A DNA stretch of 25,745 bases from NCBI GenBank assembly GCA_002683395.1, contig NYTG01000004.1, forward strand, positions 41,729 to 67,473, in the 5' to 3' direction. This document shows, in pieces, positions 15,916 to 23,773 of the stretch (positions are counted from its first letter, which is position 1; every line of letters starts with the position of its first letter). This stretch comes from Halieaceae bacterium (GTDB taxonomy: Bacteria; Pseudomonadota; Gammaproteobacteria; Pseudomonadales; Halieaceae). The position numbers were made by a program, and so were the translations under genes. The notes under the pieces are model-generated. The model was not told where the DNA came from and searched no databases. It saw only the letters and a list, made by a program, of their open reading frames with translations.

Positions 15916-18498
15916 ATGGATAATGCGCAGCCTATGCCAGTCGATGTCAGTGCACTGCTCGACGCAGACTGGCCGGAATGGCGCTCTGCGCTTGAGGATA
16001 TCCGCCGGGAATACGGTGATGAAGGAGTCCGGGCGTTGCTCAGAAGACTTCAGGAATACAGCATTGATCAAGGCGTCACCCTGTCGGATGCACTGCTCAA
16101 TACCCCCTATACCAATACGCTTTCGCCTGATGAACAGCCGCCGTACCCCGGCGATCTGGAGCTGGAAAAGCGTATCGAAAATATTATCCGTTGGAACGCC
16201 GCGGCCATGATATTGCGAGCACAGGATGAAGGCTCGGGCTTGGGAGGGCATATTGCGACCTATGCCTCAGCCGCTACCGCAATGGAGACCGCGTTTCACC
16301 ATATTTTTAGCGCCGAGGGTCGCGGTGATCTAGTGCTGCCTCAGCCCCATGCCGCACCGGGTATCTATGCCCGGGCTTTTCTGGAGGGCCGACTTAGCGA
16401 GCAGCAGCTGCGCAACTTCCGCCGGGAGCTGGGAGAGGGAGGAGGTTTGCCTTCATATCCTCACCCGCGCTCGATGCCCGAATTCTGGCAGGTGCCCAAC
16501 GCCTCGATGGGCCTGTCGGTACCCATGTCGATCTATATCGCCCGTTTTGCAAAATATCTGCAGCACCGGGGACTCATGGCACCCGACGACGCGCGCATCT
16601 GGTGCTTTATTGGCGACGGTGAAGCGGATGAGCCTGAGGTGCTGGGCACGATCAATATTGCGGCGCGTGAGCGGCTCGATAACCTGGTGATCGTTGTTAA
16701 CTGCAACTTACAACGATTAGATGGCCCTGTTCGCGGTAACGGCAAGATCATTCAAGAGCTGGAACGGGCTTTTCGCGGTGCGGATTGGCAGGTGCTAAAG
16801 GTGATATGGGGTAGCGGCTGGGATGTTTTGCTTGCGGCGGATCACGAGGGCGTTTTGCGGCATCGTATGGAGGAGTGCCTCGATGGCGATTACCAGCGCT
16901 ATTCTATTTTGCCTGGAGACGAGCAGCGCGAGCATTGGGTCCATGGCGACCCCCGTCTAGAGCAGCTCATGAATACCCTCACTGACGCAGAGGTGGCGCA
17001 GATCAAGCGTGGCGGCCAAGATCCGAAGAAGCTTTATGCGGCCTATCGCCGGGCCTGTGAAAGCGAGGATCGGCCCACGGTTATCCTCGTGAAGACGGTA
17101 AAAGGCGACGGCATGGGTTCGGCGCTTCAGGGTCGCAACACGGCGCACCAGAAAAAAGACCTGTCTACCGAGGAGCGGATCGCCTGCGCCCGTGGCTGGG
17201 GCATCCCCCTCGACGATCAGGCCATTGCCCGGGCCGAGTTTTATCGGCCAGCCGAAGACAGCGAAGAAATGAGCTATTTGCGCACTCGCAGGGAAGCATT
17301 GGGCGGCTATCTGCCCAAGCGTGAGGTGCCACCTTCAAGTCTGAGCCCACCGGATGCAGACATTTTCGATAGCTTCAACGCGGGCAGCGAATCGCGCACC
17401 CTGTCGACCACCACTGCGATGGTGCGGTTGTTAACCAAGCTCCTGAGAGATAAGGCAGTGGGGCAGTACATTGTTCCGATTGTGCCAGATGAGGCGCGCA
17501 CTTTTGGTATGGACGCACTGTTTAAAGTGGCCGGCATTTATTCTCCTGATGGCCAGCGTTATCCCCCGGTCGATGCCGAGGCACTAAACAGCTATCGCGA
17601 GGCGATTGACGGCCAGATTCTTCAGGAGGGAATCTGTGAAGCGGGCGCGATTGCTTCTTTCATTGCTGCCGGCACGGCCTACGCCACCTTTGCGGTGCCG
17701 ACCATTCCCTTCTACATTTTTTATTCTATGTTCGGCTTTCAGCGCGTCGGCGATATGATCTGGGCCTCTGCCGACATGATGGCGAGAGGCTTTCTACTCG
17801 GTGGTACGGCGGGTCGCACCACACTCAACGGAGAGGGCCTTCAGCATCAGGACGGGCATTCCCCCGTTCTTGCCAGCACAGTGCCCTCGGTACGGACTTA
17901 CGATCCCGCATTTTCCTGGGAGCTTGCGATTCTCGTGCGCTACGGCATCCAGCGCATGTTCATCGAAGATCACGATGAGCTTTTTTATCTCATGATGTAC
18001 AACGAGGCGGTACCCATGCCGCCGCGTCCGGCGCATGCCGATCTTGATGAAGGTGTGATTCGCGGTGGCTATTTGCTGGAACCGGCCTCTGGCAAGGGTC
18101 GACGTGTCAATTTGCTGGGGTCAGGGACCATACTCTTTGAAGTCATGGAGGCCGCCTCGCGTCTTCGGGCAGACGGCTACGCCGTTGCGGTGTATAGCAT
18201 TACCAGCTACGTCGAGCTGGCTCGAGACGCTGAGCGCGCGGAGCAATCAACCCTCTCCGGGCATGTCGAAGCAGCGTGGCTGAACGAGCTCTTCTCGGAA
18301 TCGGGCGTACCGACTGTCGCTGCTACGGATTATGTTCGCGCCTTACCTCGTATGATTGCCAGCTGGTTGCCCGGTCCTTTTGTGGCCTTGGGTACGGATG
18401 GTTTCGGTATGAGCGAGCGGCGCGAGGATTTGCGGGCGCACTTTAAAGTGGATGCCGAATCGATTGCCGAAGCAGCTAGAAAACTGACCGCTGACTAA
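15916..18498 (+). CDS. Homodimeric 2-oxoacid dehydrogenase E1 (AceE/MdeB type), without E2/E3 nearby
   Basis: An 860-residue thiamine-diphosphate enzyme, colinear with E. coli AceE (887) but shorter at the C-terminus. ThDP/Mg binding: D234 in GDGEADEPE and N264 in NCNLQRLDGP, 30 residues apart as in E. coli (D230, N260). H411 in NTAHQ corresponds to the active-site loop H407. Also present: GGTAGRTTLNGEGLQHQDGH and LGTDGFGMSERREDLR. It should decarboxylate pyruvate or a related 2-oxoacid (MdeB of Pseudomonas putida uses 2-oxobutyrate) and pass the acyl group to a lipoyl E2. No aceF or lpd follows, which is unusual for the main pyruvate dehydrogenase; I infer a paralogue with a specialised substrate. 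ATG 15916 is preferred; ATG 15934 is possible. Confidence 0.88.
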   Translation: MDNAQPMPVDVSALLDADWPEWRSALEDIRREYGDEGVRALLRRLQEYSIDQGVTLSDALLNTPYTNTLSPDEQPPYPGDLELEKRIENIIRWNAAAMILRAQDEGSGLGGHIATYASAATAMETAFHHIFSAEGRGDLVLPQPHAAPGIYARAFLEGRLSEQQLRNFRRELGEGGGLPSYPHPRSMPEFWQVPNASMGLSVPMSIYIARFAKYLQHRGLMAPDDARIWCFIGDGEADEPEVLGTINIAARERLDNLVIVVNCNLQRLDGPVRGNGKIIQELERAFRGADWQVLKVIWGSGWDVLLAADHEGVLRHRMEECLDGDYQRYSILPGDEQREHWVHGDPRLEQLMNTLTDAEVAQIKRGGQDPKKLYAAYRRACESEDRPTVILVKTVKGDGMGSALQGRNTAHQKKDLSTEERIACARGWGIPLDDQAIARAEFYRPAEDSEEMSYLRTRREALGGYLPKREVPPSSLSPPDADIFDSFNAGSESRTLSTTTAMVRLLTKLLRDKAVGQYIVPIVPDEARTFGMDALFKVAGIYSPDGQRYPPVDAEALNSYREAIDGQILQEGICEAGAIASFIAAGTAYATFAVPTIPFYIFYSMFGFQRVGDMIWASADMMARGFLLGGTAGRTTLNGEGLQHQDGHSPVLASTVPSVRTYDPAFSWELAILVRYGIQRMFIEDHDELFYLMMYNEAVPMPPRPAHADLDEGVIRGGYLLEPASGKGRRVNLLGSGTILFEVMEAASRLRADGYAVAVYSITSYVELARDAERAEQSTLSGHVEAAWLNELFSESGVPTVAATDYVRALPRMIASWLPGPFVALGTDGFGMSERREDLRAHFKVDAESIAEAARKLTAD

Positions 18499-18607
18499 CC
18501 ACCTCAGCACGGCTGCAGTGGTGGTGGGCGTCCAGTAAGGCTACACTCGGCGCCCCGATCGGCAGGTTGTAAAGGGATCTCGCACGGCATCCCGCAAGGA
18601 GAGAGAA

Positions 18608-19504
18608 ATGTCAGAGAAGGTGATCATCAAAGAGGTTGCGGCCCGTGACGGCTTGCAGGCGCAGCCCAAACATTTGACCGTTGAACAACGCATCGCCCTT
18701 TTAGCTGCGCTCGCTGACGCGGGTGTGCCCGAACTGGAAATCGGATCTTTTGTTTCTCCTAAGGCAGTGCCGCAAATGGCGGGCACAGACGAGATTGCCG
18801 CTAATTTGCCCGTCGCTGACCTCGCTTACAGTGCACTGGTGCCCAATATGAAAGGCTATGAGCTTGCAGTCCGGGCCGGTATTCGGAGCCACGCGATCGC
18901 CTTGGCCGCCACTGAAGAAATGAATCAGAACAACATCCGCAAAAGCCTGGAAGACACCTTTGTGATGGGGGAGGAAATTCTGGACCGGGCCGCTACAGAG
19001 GGCGTGGCGATTCACGCGTATCTGGCGGTGGCTTTCGAATGTCCCTATGAGGGTGCGGTGTCTGAGGCGCTCGTACTCGACCAGGTGGCGCGATTGATGG
19101 CGCACAAACCCGCACGGCTTGTTATTGCCGATACGATCGGCGCGGCTAATCCGGCTGCGGTGCAATCAATGATGCAAAAGCTGGTAGACCGGTATGGCCC
19201 CGAGTTGCTTGGCTGTCATTTTCATGACACCCGAGCCATGGGTCTGGCCAATGTCTATGCGGCCTTATTAGCGGGGGTTCGTCAGTTTGATTCCTCCGCG
19301 GGTGGTCTGGGAGGCTGTCCCTTTGCGCCGGGGGCAAAGGGCAATGTCGCCACGGAAGACGTGGCAATGCTGTGCGAATCAATTGGTTACACAACCGACC
19401 TCAATATGCCGAAGCTGCTCGACGCGGTGGCGTTACTCAGCGAGATGATCGGTGCGCCTCAGGGTGGCAGGGCCCACACCTGGCTATCCAAGCAATGCGC
19501 TTGA
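18608..19504 (+). CDS. mvaB: Hydroxymethylglutaryl-CoA lyase
   Basis: A 298-residue TIM-barrel lyase that splits (S)-HMG-CoA into acetyl-CoA and acetoacetate, the last step of leucine degradation. Key residues: R13-D14 in AARDGLQ (human R41, D42), the metal histidines H204 and H206 in CHFHDTRAMGLAN, and the catalytic-loop C237 in GGLGGCPFAPGAKGN. A strong AAGGAG at 18596-18601 supports ATG 18608. It is 109 bases after the aceE-like gene and 9 bases before the nitroreductase. The other leucine-degradation genes (isovaleryl-CoA dehydrogenase, methylcrotonyl-CoA carboxylase) are not next to it, so its pathway here is open. A related acyl-CoA lyase activity cannot be excluded, but the active site is that of true HMG-CoA lyases. 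Confidence 0.92.
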   Translation: MSEKVIIKEVAARDGLQAQPKHLTVEQRIALLAALADAGVPELEIGSFVSPKAVPQMAGTDEIAANLPVADLAYSALVPNMKGYELAVRAGIRSHAIALAATEEMNQNNIRKSLEDTFVMGEEILDRAATEGVAIHAYLAVAFECPYEGAVSEALVLDQVARLMAHKPARLVIADTIGAANPAAVQSMMQKLVDRYGPELLGCHFHDTRAMGLANVYAALLAGVRQFDSSAGGLGGCPFAPGAKGNVATEDVAMLCESIGYTTDLNMPKLLDAVALLSEMIGAPQGGRAHTWLSKQCA

Positions 19505-19513
19505 GGTAACAGT

Positions 19514-20182
19514 GTGAGAGTGTCTGAGGCGATTGTCGGACGGCAGAGTATTCGTGCTTTCCTGTCTGACAGCCCGGTCAGCGACGAGCAGATTGAAGCG
19601 CTTCTGACCATTGCGGGTCGCGCGCCGTCGGGATCGAATATTCAGCCCTGGCATGTCTACATTGTTCGTGGTGGTCGCAAGGACCGCATTACCGAAGCGT
19701 GTTCCAAGCGCTACCTGGCCGGTGATGAGGGCGCTTACGAGTATCACTATTACCCCCGCGAATGGCGTGAGCCCTATATTGGTCGGCGGCGACAGACGGG
19801 CTTTGGCTTATACGGACTGCTGGGAATAGAGCGGCAAGACGCTCAGGCGGTCAAAAACTACCGCGTGCAAAATTATCAGTTCTTTGGCGCCCCCGTGGCG
19901 CTGTTTTTTACCATTGATCGCGACATGGAGCAGGGGAGCTGGGTCGACTACGGGATGTTTTTGCAATCCTTTATGTTGGCGGCCCGAGAATTGGGCATGG
20001 AAACCTGCGCACAGGCGGCGTTTTGCCCCTACCACGACAGTGTCATGCCTATTCTGGAGGCGCCGGCTGAGCAGATGTTGGTGTGCGGCCTGTCTTTGGG
20101 CTACGCGGATCCCGATGCTCTCGTCAACACTTACCGCACCGAGCGGCTCGATGCCCGCGAGTTCATGACGGTTCTCGACTGA
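19514..20182 (+). CDS. Nitroreductase family flavoprotein
   Basis: A 222-residue FMN-dependent NAD(P)H oxidoreductase of the nitroreductase fold. The N-terminal FMN-phosphate motif is RQSIRAF (about residues 10-16), followed by GRAPSGSNIQPWHVYIV. The C-terminal part has GLSLGYADPDALVNTYRT, also typical. Such enzymes reduce nitroaromatics, quinones or enones; the natural substrate cannot be read from the sequence. The start is GTG 19514 with GAGG at 19503-19506, overlapping the mvaB stop, so it is probably cotranscribed with mvaB. It converges on the acyl-CoA dehydrogenase gene with only 17 bases between and no obvious terminator. Confidence 0.88.
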   Translation: MRVSEAIVGRQSIRAFLSDSPVSDEQIEALLTIAGRAPSGSNIQPWHVYIVRGGRKDRITEACSKRYLAGDEGAYEYHYYPREWREPYIGRRRQTGFGLYGLLGIERQDAQAVKNYRVQNYQFFGAPVALFFTIDRDMEQGSWVDYGMFLQSFMLAARELGMETCAQAAFCPYHDSVMPILEAPAEQMLVCGLSLGYADPDALVNTYRTERLDAREFMTVLD

Positions 20183-20199
20183 TCAGCGCAGGTCTTGGC

Positions 20200-21348
20200 T
20201 TAGCTCGCTCTGGCTACCATTTGCTTGGCGATGATCATGCGCTGTATCTCATTGGTGCCCTCGCCAATACACAGTAAGGGTGCGTCGCGATAGAAGCGCT
20301 CGATTTCATATTCTGGTGAATAGCTATAGCCGCCGAATACTCTCATCGCGTCCAGACTGTTCTGTACGGCGGCCTCGGAGGCAAAAAACTTGGCCTGTCC
20401 GGCCTCTAAATCACACCGCTCTTGATGATCATATTTTGCAGCAGCCTGGCTCACCAACAGCTCAGCGGCGGCGGCGCGGGTCGACATTTCAGCGAGTTTC
20501 AGCTGGATGGCTTGATGTTCGGCAATCGCCTTACCAAAGGTTTTACGCTCCATAGCATAGTGAAGTGCCATCTTGGTCGCACCTTTAGCCATGCCAGCAC
20601 CACGCGCAGCGATATTGATCCGTCCCAGCTCCAAGCCGCCGGCTACTTGCTGAAACCCCCTGCCTTCCTCGCCGCCCACCAGGTTGTCTGCCGATACGCG
20701 AAAATCTTCAAAAATCAGCTCTGCGCTGTCAATGGAACGGTATCCCAGCTTTTTTAGTTTTTTACCCACGCTAAAGCCATCGCCTTTTTCGCACACAAAC
20801 AGGCTCATCCCACGGTGGGGAGGTGAGGCACTGGGATCAGTCTTGGTCAGTACTGCAAGACAATTGCCTTTGATGCCGTTGGAGATCCAGGTTTTGGTGC
20901 CGTTGAGGAGGTAGTCGTCCCCGTCTTTTTTGGCCGCCAGACGAATACCCTGCAGGTCGGATCTGGCATCTGGCTCCGTCAGGCCAATACCGCCGCGCAG
21001 TTCACCCGAGGCAAATTTGGGCAAAAAATGCTCTTTCTGCGCTTGAGTGCCGCCGCGCTCCACACAGCTGGCCATGATGAGGTGCGAGTTAAAGATGCCC
21101 GAGGGTGCCATCCAAACCTCGCAGATACGCGACACAATGCGCGCATAGGTCGAGGCGCTCAATCCGAGACCGCCATATTCTTCAGAGATCGTCGCACCGA
21201 AGAGCCCCAGTTCCTTCATTTGCTCCACCAAATCGGTGGGGTACTCGTCGGCTTGATCATATTCTCTGGCAATCGGCCGGAGTTCTCGCTCCACCCATTT
21301 GTCGATGGTGGCCAGAATCTGTTGTTCGACCGAGGCGTCGTGGTTCAT
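20200..21348 (-). CDS. Acyl-CoA dehydrogenase
   Basis: A 382-residue FAD flavoprotein that introduces a trans-2 double bond into an acyl-CoA and passes electrons to ETF. The three-domain family pattern is complete: GGIGLTEPDARSDLQGI near residue 130, KTWISNG near 155, RKTFGKAI in the C-terminal domain, VFGGYSY, and the catalytic base E363 in GEGTNEIQRMIIAKQ. The chain-length class cannot be assigned safely. AGGAG seven bases before ATG 21348 (minus strand) gives a clear start. It lies 23 bases downstream of maoC on the same strand, so dehydrogenation and hydration of one CoA ester are likely coupled in one transcript. Confidence 0.93.
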   Translation of the reverse strand: MNHDASVEQQILATIDKWVERELRPIAREYDQADEYPTDLVEQMKELGLFGATISEEYGGLGLSASTYARIVSRICEVWMAPSGIFNSHLIMASCVERGGTQAQKEHFLPKFASGELRGGIGLTEPDARSDLQGIRLAAKKDGDDYLLNGTKTWISNGIKGNCLAVLTKTDPSASPPHRGMSLFVCEKGDGFSVGKKLKKLGYRSIDSAELIFEDFRVSADNLVGGEEGRGFQQVAGGLELGRINIAARGAGMAKGATKMALHYAMERKTFGKAIAEHQAIQLKLAEMSTRAAAAELLVSQAAAKYDHQERCDLEAGQAKFFASEAAVQNSLDAMRVFGGYSYSPEYEIERFYRDAPLLCIGEGTNEIQRMIIAKQMVARAS

Positions 21349-21371
21349 GGATGATCTCCTGAAGAATGGAC

Positions 21372-21860
21372 TTACGCGGGATCGCGTTTCGGGACCAGGA
21401 TCTGACGTTCAAAGACGCAGACTTCGGTATCGTCCTGATTAATCCCTCGCGTTAGCACGCTGACAATGCCGGCATTGGGTCGGGACCGCGACTCGCGCTT
21501 ACCCAATACCTCGGTATTGGCGTACAGGGTATCGCCGGGAAAGACCGGCGCGGGCAGCTTGATTTCTTTCCACCCCAGGTTAGCAATCGCCGCCTCGCTT
21601 ACATCTGAGACGCTCATGCCTACAACGATCGCCACGGTCAGAGGGCTTGCGACCAATGGTCGGCCGAATTCGGTCTCTGCTGCGTACTCCTCGTCGAAGT
21701 GAAGAGGGTGTGTGTTCATCGTCAGCAGGGTGAACCAGGCATTGTCATGCTGAGAGATCGTTCTACCCGGTAGGTGGTGATAGATATCCCCCACTCCAAA
21801 ATCTTCGTAAAGGCGACCCTTTTGCTGCGCGTAGCGCGCTTTTGCACTGGTTTTGGCCAT
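21372..21860 (-). CDS. MaoC-family hotdog dehydratase/hydratase
   Basis: A 162-residue single-hotdog enoyl-CoA hydratase homologue. The hydratase motif is TMNTHPLHFDEEYA (residues 47-60): H54 matches the catalytic His of R-specific hydratases, but N49 sits where those enzymes have the catalytic Asp. From memory, this TMN-x-x-PLHFD version also occurs in the MaoC protein encoded beside CitE and an acyl-CoA dehydrogenase in Mycobacterium (Rv2499c). The C-terminal part has LPAPVFPGDTLYANTEVLG and RESRSRP. Likely role: hydration of an unsaturated (dicarboxylyl) CoA made by the downstream dehydrogenase. I chose ATG 21860; the open frame extends to 21959 through the regulatory region without a ribosome site. 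Confidence 0.85.
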   Translation of the reverse strand: MAKTSAKARYAQQKGRLYEDFGVGDIYHHLPGRTISQHDNAWFTLLTMNTHPLHFDEEYAAETEFGRPLVASPLTVAIVVGMSVSDVSEAAIANLGWKEIKLPAPVFPGDTLYANTEVLGKRESRSRPNAGIVSVLTRGINQDDTEVCVFERQILVPKRDPA

Positions 21861-21892
21861 GATCAGGTACCTGCTGGATTGTGAGACATGGG

Positions 21893-21920
21893 TTGTGGTG
21901 GTCCGAGATCCATCTAAAAT
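21893..21920 (+). promoter_or_regulatory. Putative sigma70 promoter of gntR
   Basis: TTGTGG (21893-21898), a 16-base spacer, then TAAAAT (21915-21920). It lies in the 97-base gap between the divergent maoC and gntR genes. The -10 is directly followed by the palindrome-like element at 21920-21929. If this is the promoter, the ATG at 21919 cannot be the gntR start, which supports ATG 21958. Sequence-only prediction. Confidence 0.45.
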
Positions 21921-21930
21921 GTATGGACAA
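21919..21930. promoter_or_regulatory. Putative GntR operator, imperfect palindrome next to the gntR -10
   Basis: TGTATGGACA (21920-21929) matches 8 of 10 bases of the perfect palindrome TGTCCGGACA found before mmgE/prpD. It starts at the last base of the putative -10, exactly as the other copy does. A repressor bound here would block gntR and could also affect divergent maoC, whose start lies 59 bases away. Binding by the encoded GntR protein is inferred. Confidence 0.45.
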
Positions 21931-21957
21931 TTGAAGTCTGGGGGGTTCAGACCTGTC

Positions 21958-22761
21958 ATGCAAGCTGACCAAGCAAAAAAGGGTGGAGGAAAGGATTCGC
22001 AAGCCGGATCTCGTATACCGCTTTACCGTCAGATATCCGATAACCTGTTGGCAGGTATTCGCGAGGGCAAGTTTCCCGTCGGCACATTTTTGCCTGGCGA
22101 GTTGGACCTGATCGATCGCTTCGAGGCGAGTCGGCACACCATTCGCGAGGCCCTCCGTGTTCTCGAGGATATGGGTCTGGTCAAAAGACAGCGAGGCAGG
22201 GGCACGCTGGTGCTCTCCACAGAGGCTTCACCCGCCTTCGTTCAAATGGTGCGTTCTCCCTCTGAGCTGTTTAGCTACCCCGACAGTAGTTTATTTCGAC
22301 TGCTGTCTGACGATCGAATCGAGGCCGACAAGGCACTCGCGCGGGAGCTGGGCTGTCAGGCAGGGGATGAATGGGTCCGGATTTCGGGTTTGCGGACATT
22401 AGGTCCTGAGGGTCTGCCGATATGCTGGGCCGACGTGTACGTGATTCCAGAGTATGGCTCGATCGCTCAGAGGCTGGGAGGAGGTTCTCGACCGGTTTAC
22501 GAAATGATTGCCGAGACGTTCAAGGAGTCGATCGAGAACATCACCATTCGTCTTACGGCGGGCGTGCTGTCGGAGCAAAAGGCAGAGGTGCTCGGCGTTG
22601 AGGCGGGGTCACCGTCGCTGAGTGTAAGTCGGTTTTATCAGGGTAGGGGTGGGCGTATTTTTGAAGTCTCCATCTCGGAACATCCCGCCAGCAATTTCAG
22701 CTATACCTTTGAATTTACTCGCGGCTGGCAGACAGCTGATCACTGGTCCTGGAGCAATTGA
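21958..22761 (+). CDS. GntR-family transcriptional regulator, HutC subfamily (UTRA effector domain)
   Basis: A 267-residue regulator. The N-terminal winged helix-turn-helix spans about residues 20-85 (IPLYRQISDNLLAGI, then FEASRHTIREALRVLEDMG and the wing RQRGRGTLV). The C-terminal 150 or so residues fit a UTRA small-molecule-binding domain, the HutC-type effector module, which often binds a pathway substrate or CoA intermediate. I chose ATG 21958 because the upstream in-frame ATG 21919 overlaps the predicted -10; family members also begin shortly before the helix-turn-helix. It is transcribed with citE (1 base between) and divergently from maoC-acd, so it most likely controls this catabolic module, probably as a repressor. 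The effector is unknown. Confidence 0.9.
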   Translation: MQADQAKKGGGKDSQAGSRIPLYRQISDNLLAGIREGKFPVGTFLPGELDLIDRFEASRHTIREALRVLEDMGLVKRQRGRGTLVLSTEASPAFVQMVRSPSELFSYPDSSLFRLLSDDRIEADKALARELGCQAGDEWVRISGLRTLGPEGLPICWADVYVIPEYGSIAQRLGGGSRPVYEMIAETFKESIENITIRLTAGVLSEQKAEVLGVEAGSPSLSVSRFYQGRGGRIFEVSISEHPASNFSYTFEFTRGWQTADHWSWSN

Positions 22762-22762
22762 T

Positions 22763-23650
22763 ATGACCGACACTGATGTGACCCCTGTGCGCAGTTTCTT
22801 GTTTACGCCGGCCAATCATGCGCGCCGGGTGGAGAAGGTTTTTGAGGTGGGCGCTGATGCGGTCATTCTCGATCTTGAGGATGCGGTAGCGATCAGTGAG
22901 AAACCCGCGGCGAGGCAATGTGTTGTCGAGGCTTTCAGTGCGCGCCCACAGAGTTGCACCCGGCATTATGTTCGCGTGAACAGCATCGATACCCCTTATT
23001 GCGAGGAAGATATCAAAGCGACAGTGGGACCCTGGCTCGACGGTATTGTGCTGCCCAAGGTGGAGTCCCGCTCCTGTCTCAATCAGCTCGAGAGGCTGCT
23101 GGCCGCGGCGGAGACAGAGCAGGGCATGGCAGTGGGTGGCCTGGATCTGATGCCGATCATTGAGACAGCGGCGGGGGTAGCGTCAGCAAGAAAGATTGCG
23201 ACAGCGGAGAGCCGCATTAAGCGCATGGCCTTCGGTGGCGGCGATTACACGTTGGACCTGAATTATGAGTGGAACGCCGACGAGGCAGTGTTGGCTTATG
23301 CCAGAGCGAAACTCTCGCATGCGTCGAGGCTCGGCGATCTTGAGCCGCCTATCGATACGGTGGTGCTGCAAATAAAGGATGACGCGCGATTTTTGCAATC
23401 GGCCCGGCACGGCAAGCAGTTTGGGTTCGGCGGTAAATTATGTATCCACCCCAATCAGATACCCCTCACCCACGAAGTGTTTACGCCCTCGCCAGACGAA
23501 ATCGCTCACGCGCGCGCAGTGGTGGCGGCTTTTGAGGCGGCAGAGGCCGAGGGTTCGGCGTCTATCCAACTCGACGGCTACTTTATTGACTATCCGATCG
23601 TCTATAAAAGCCAGCGGATTTTGGCGCTGGCCGATAAATTGCAGGCCTGA
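22763..23650 (+). CDS. CitE/HpcH-family acyl-CoA lyase
   Basis: A 295-residue TIM-barrel lyase of the malyl-CoA / citramalyl-CoA / beta-methylmalyl-CoA group. Recognisable residues: RSFLFTPANHARRVEK at the N-terminus (CoA contact), VILDLEDAV with acidic residues at 37-40, R71 in YVRVNS, metal ligand E134 in PIIETAAGV, D161 in FGGGDYTLDL, and GKLCIHPNQ near 225. These enzymes split a 3-hydroxydicarboxylyl-CoA into acetyl- or propionyl-CoA and a 2-oxoacid (glyoxylate or pyruvate), with Mg. The exact substrate is not visible. GGAG at 22751-22754 precedes ATG 22763, one base after the gntR stop. Together with maoC it would form a hydratase-lyase pair. Confidence 0.9.
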   Translation: MTDTDVTPVRSFLFTPANHARRVEKVFEVGADAVILDLEDAVAISEKPAARQCVVEAFSARPQSCTRHYVRVNSIDTPYCEEDIKATVGPWLDGIVLPKVESRSCLNQLERLLAAAETEQGMAVGGLDLMPIIETAAGVASARKIATAESRIKRMAFGGGDYTLDLNYEWNADEAVLAYARAKLSHASRLGDLEPPIDTVVLQIKDDARFLQSARHGKQFGFGGKLCIHPNQIPLTHEVFTPSPDEIAHARAVVAAFEAAEAEGSASIQLDGYFIDYPIVYKSQRILALADKLQA

Positions 23651-23679
23651 ATCACTCGTCAGGTCCCCCTCTCGAGGCT

Positions 23680-23700
23680 TGCAAGGCGACATCGCCTGCA
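23680..23700 (+). other. Small hairpin between citE and mmgE/prpD
   Basis: TGCA-a-GGCG-ACAT-CGCC-TGCA forms a stem of four plus four pairs with one bulged A and a four-base loop. No T run follows (cttaatcccg), so it is not a typical intrinsic terminator. It may protect or attenuate the citE message, or be chance. Confidence 0.25.
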
Positions 23701-23743
23701 CTTAATCCCGCCGCACTGAGTCGGAATCACGCAGCGGTTGGTG

Positions 23744-23759
23744 TATCATGTCCGGACAT
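23744..23759 (+). promoter_or_regulatory. Putative -10 plus perfect 12-base palindrome (operator) before mmgE/prpD
   Basis: TATCAT (23744-23749) is a good -10 candidate, but no convincing -35 lies upstream. The perfect palindrome ATGTCCGGACAT spans 23748-23759 and overlaps the -10 end. A further half-site TGTCCG follows at 23768-23773, next to the start codon. The arrangement matches the gntR promoter: TATCATGTCCGGACATTTG here against TAAAATGTATGGACAATTG there, 14 of 19 identical. I infer a GntR-controlled internal promoter for mmgE/prpD and the gene after it. Confidence 0.5.
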
Positions 23760-23773
23760 TTGTGGAGTGTCCG

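Noticed and set aside
18499..18525. Possible terminator after the aceE-like gene (CCACC ... GGTGG)
   Set aside because: Only five pairs with a long loop and no T run; not convincing as an intrinsic terminator.
21864..21873. Perfect 10-base palindrome CAGGTACCTG just upstream of maoC
   Set aside because: Palindromes of this length are expected about 25 times in a window this size; it has no second copy near the module and includes the AGG of the maoC ribosome site.
21936..21952. GTCTG-gggggtt-CAGAC repeat in front of gntR
   Set aside because: Five-base arms only, with no matching copy elsewhere; it may just surround the ribosome site. The TGTnnGGACA element is the better operator candidate.
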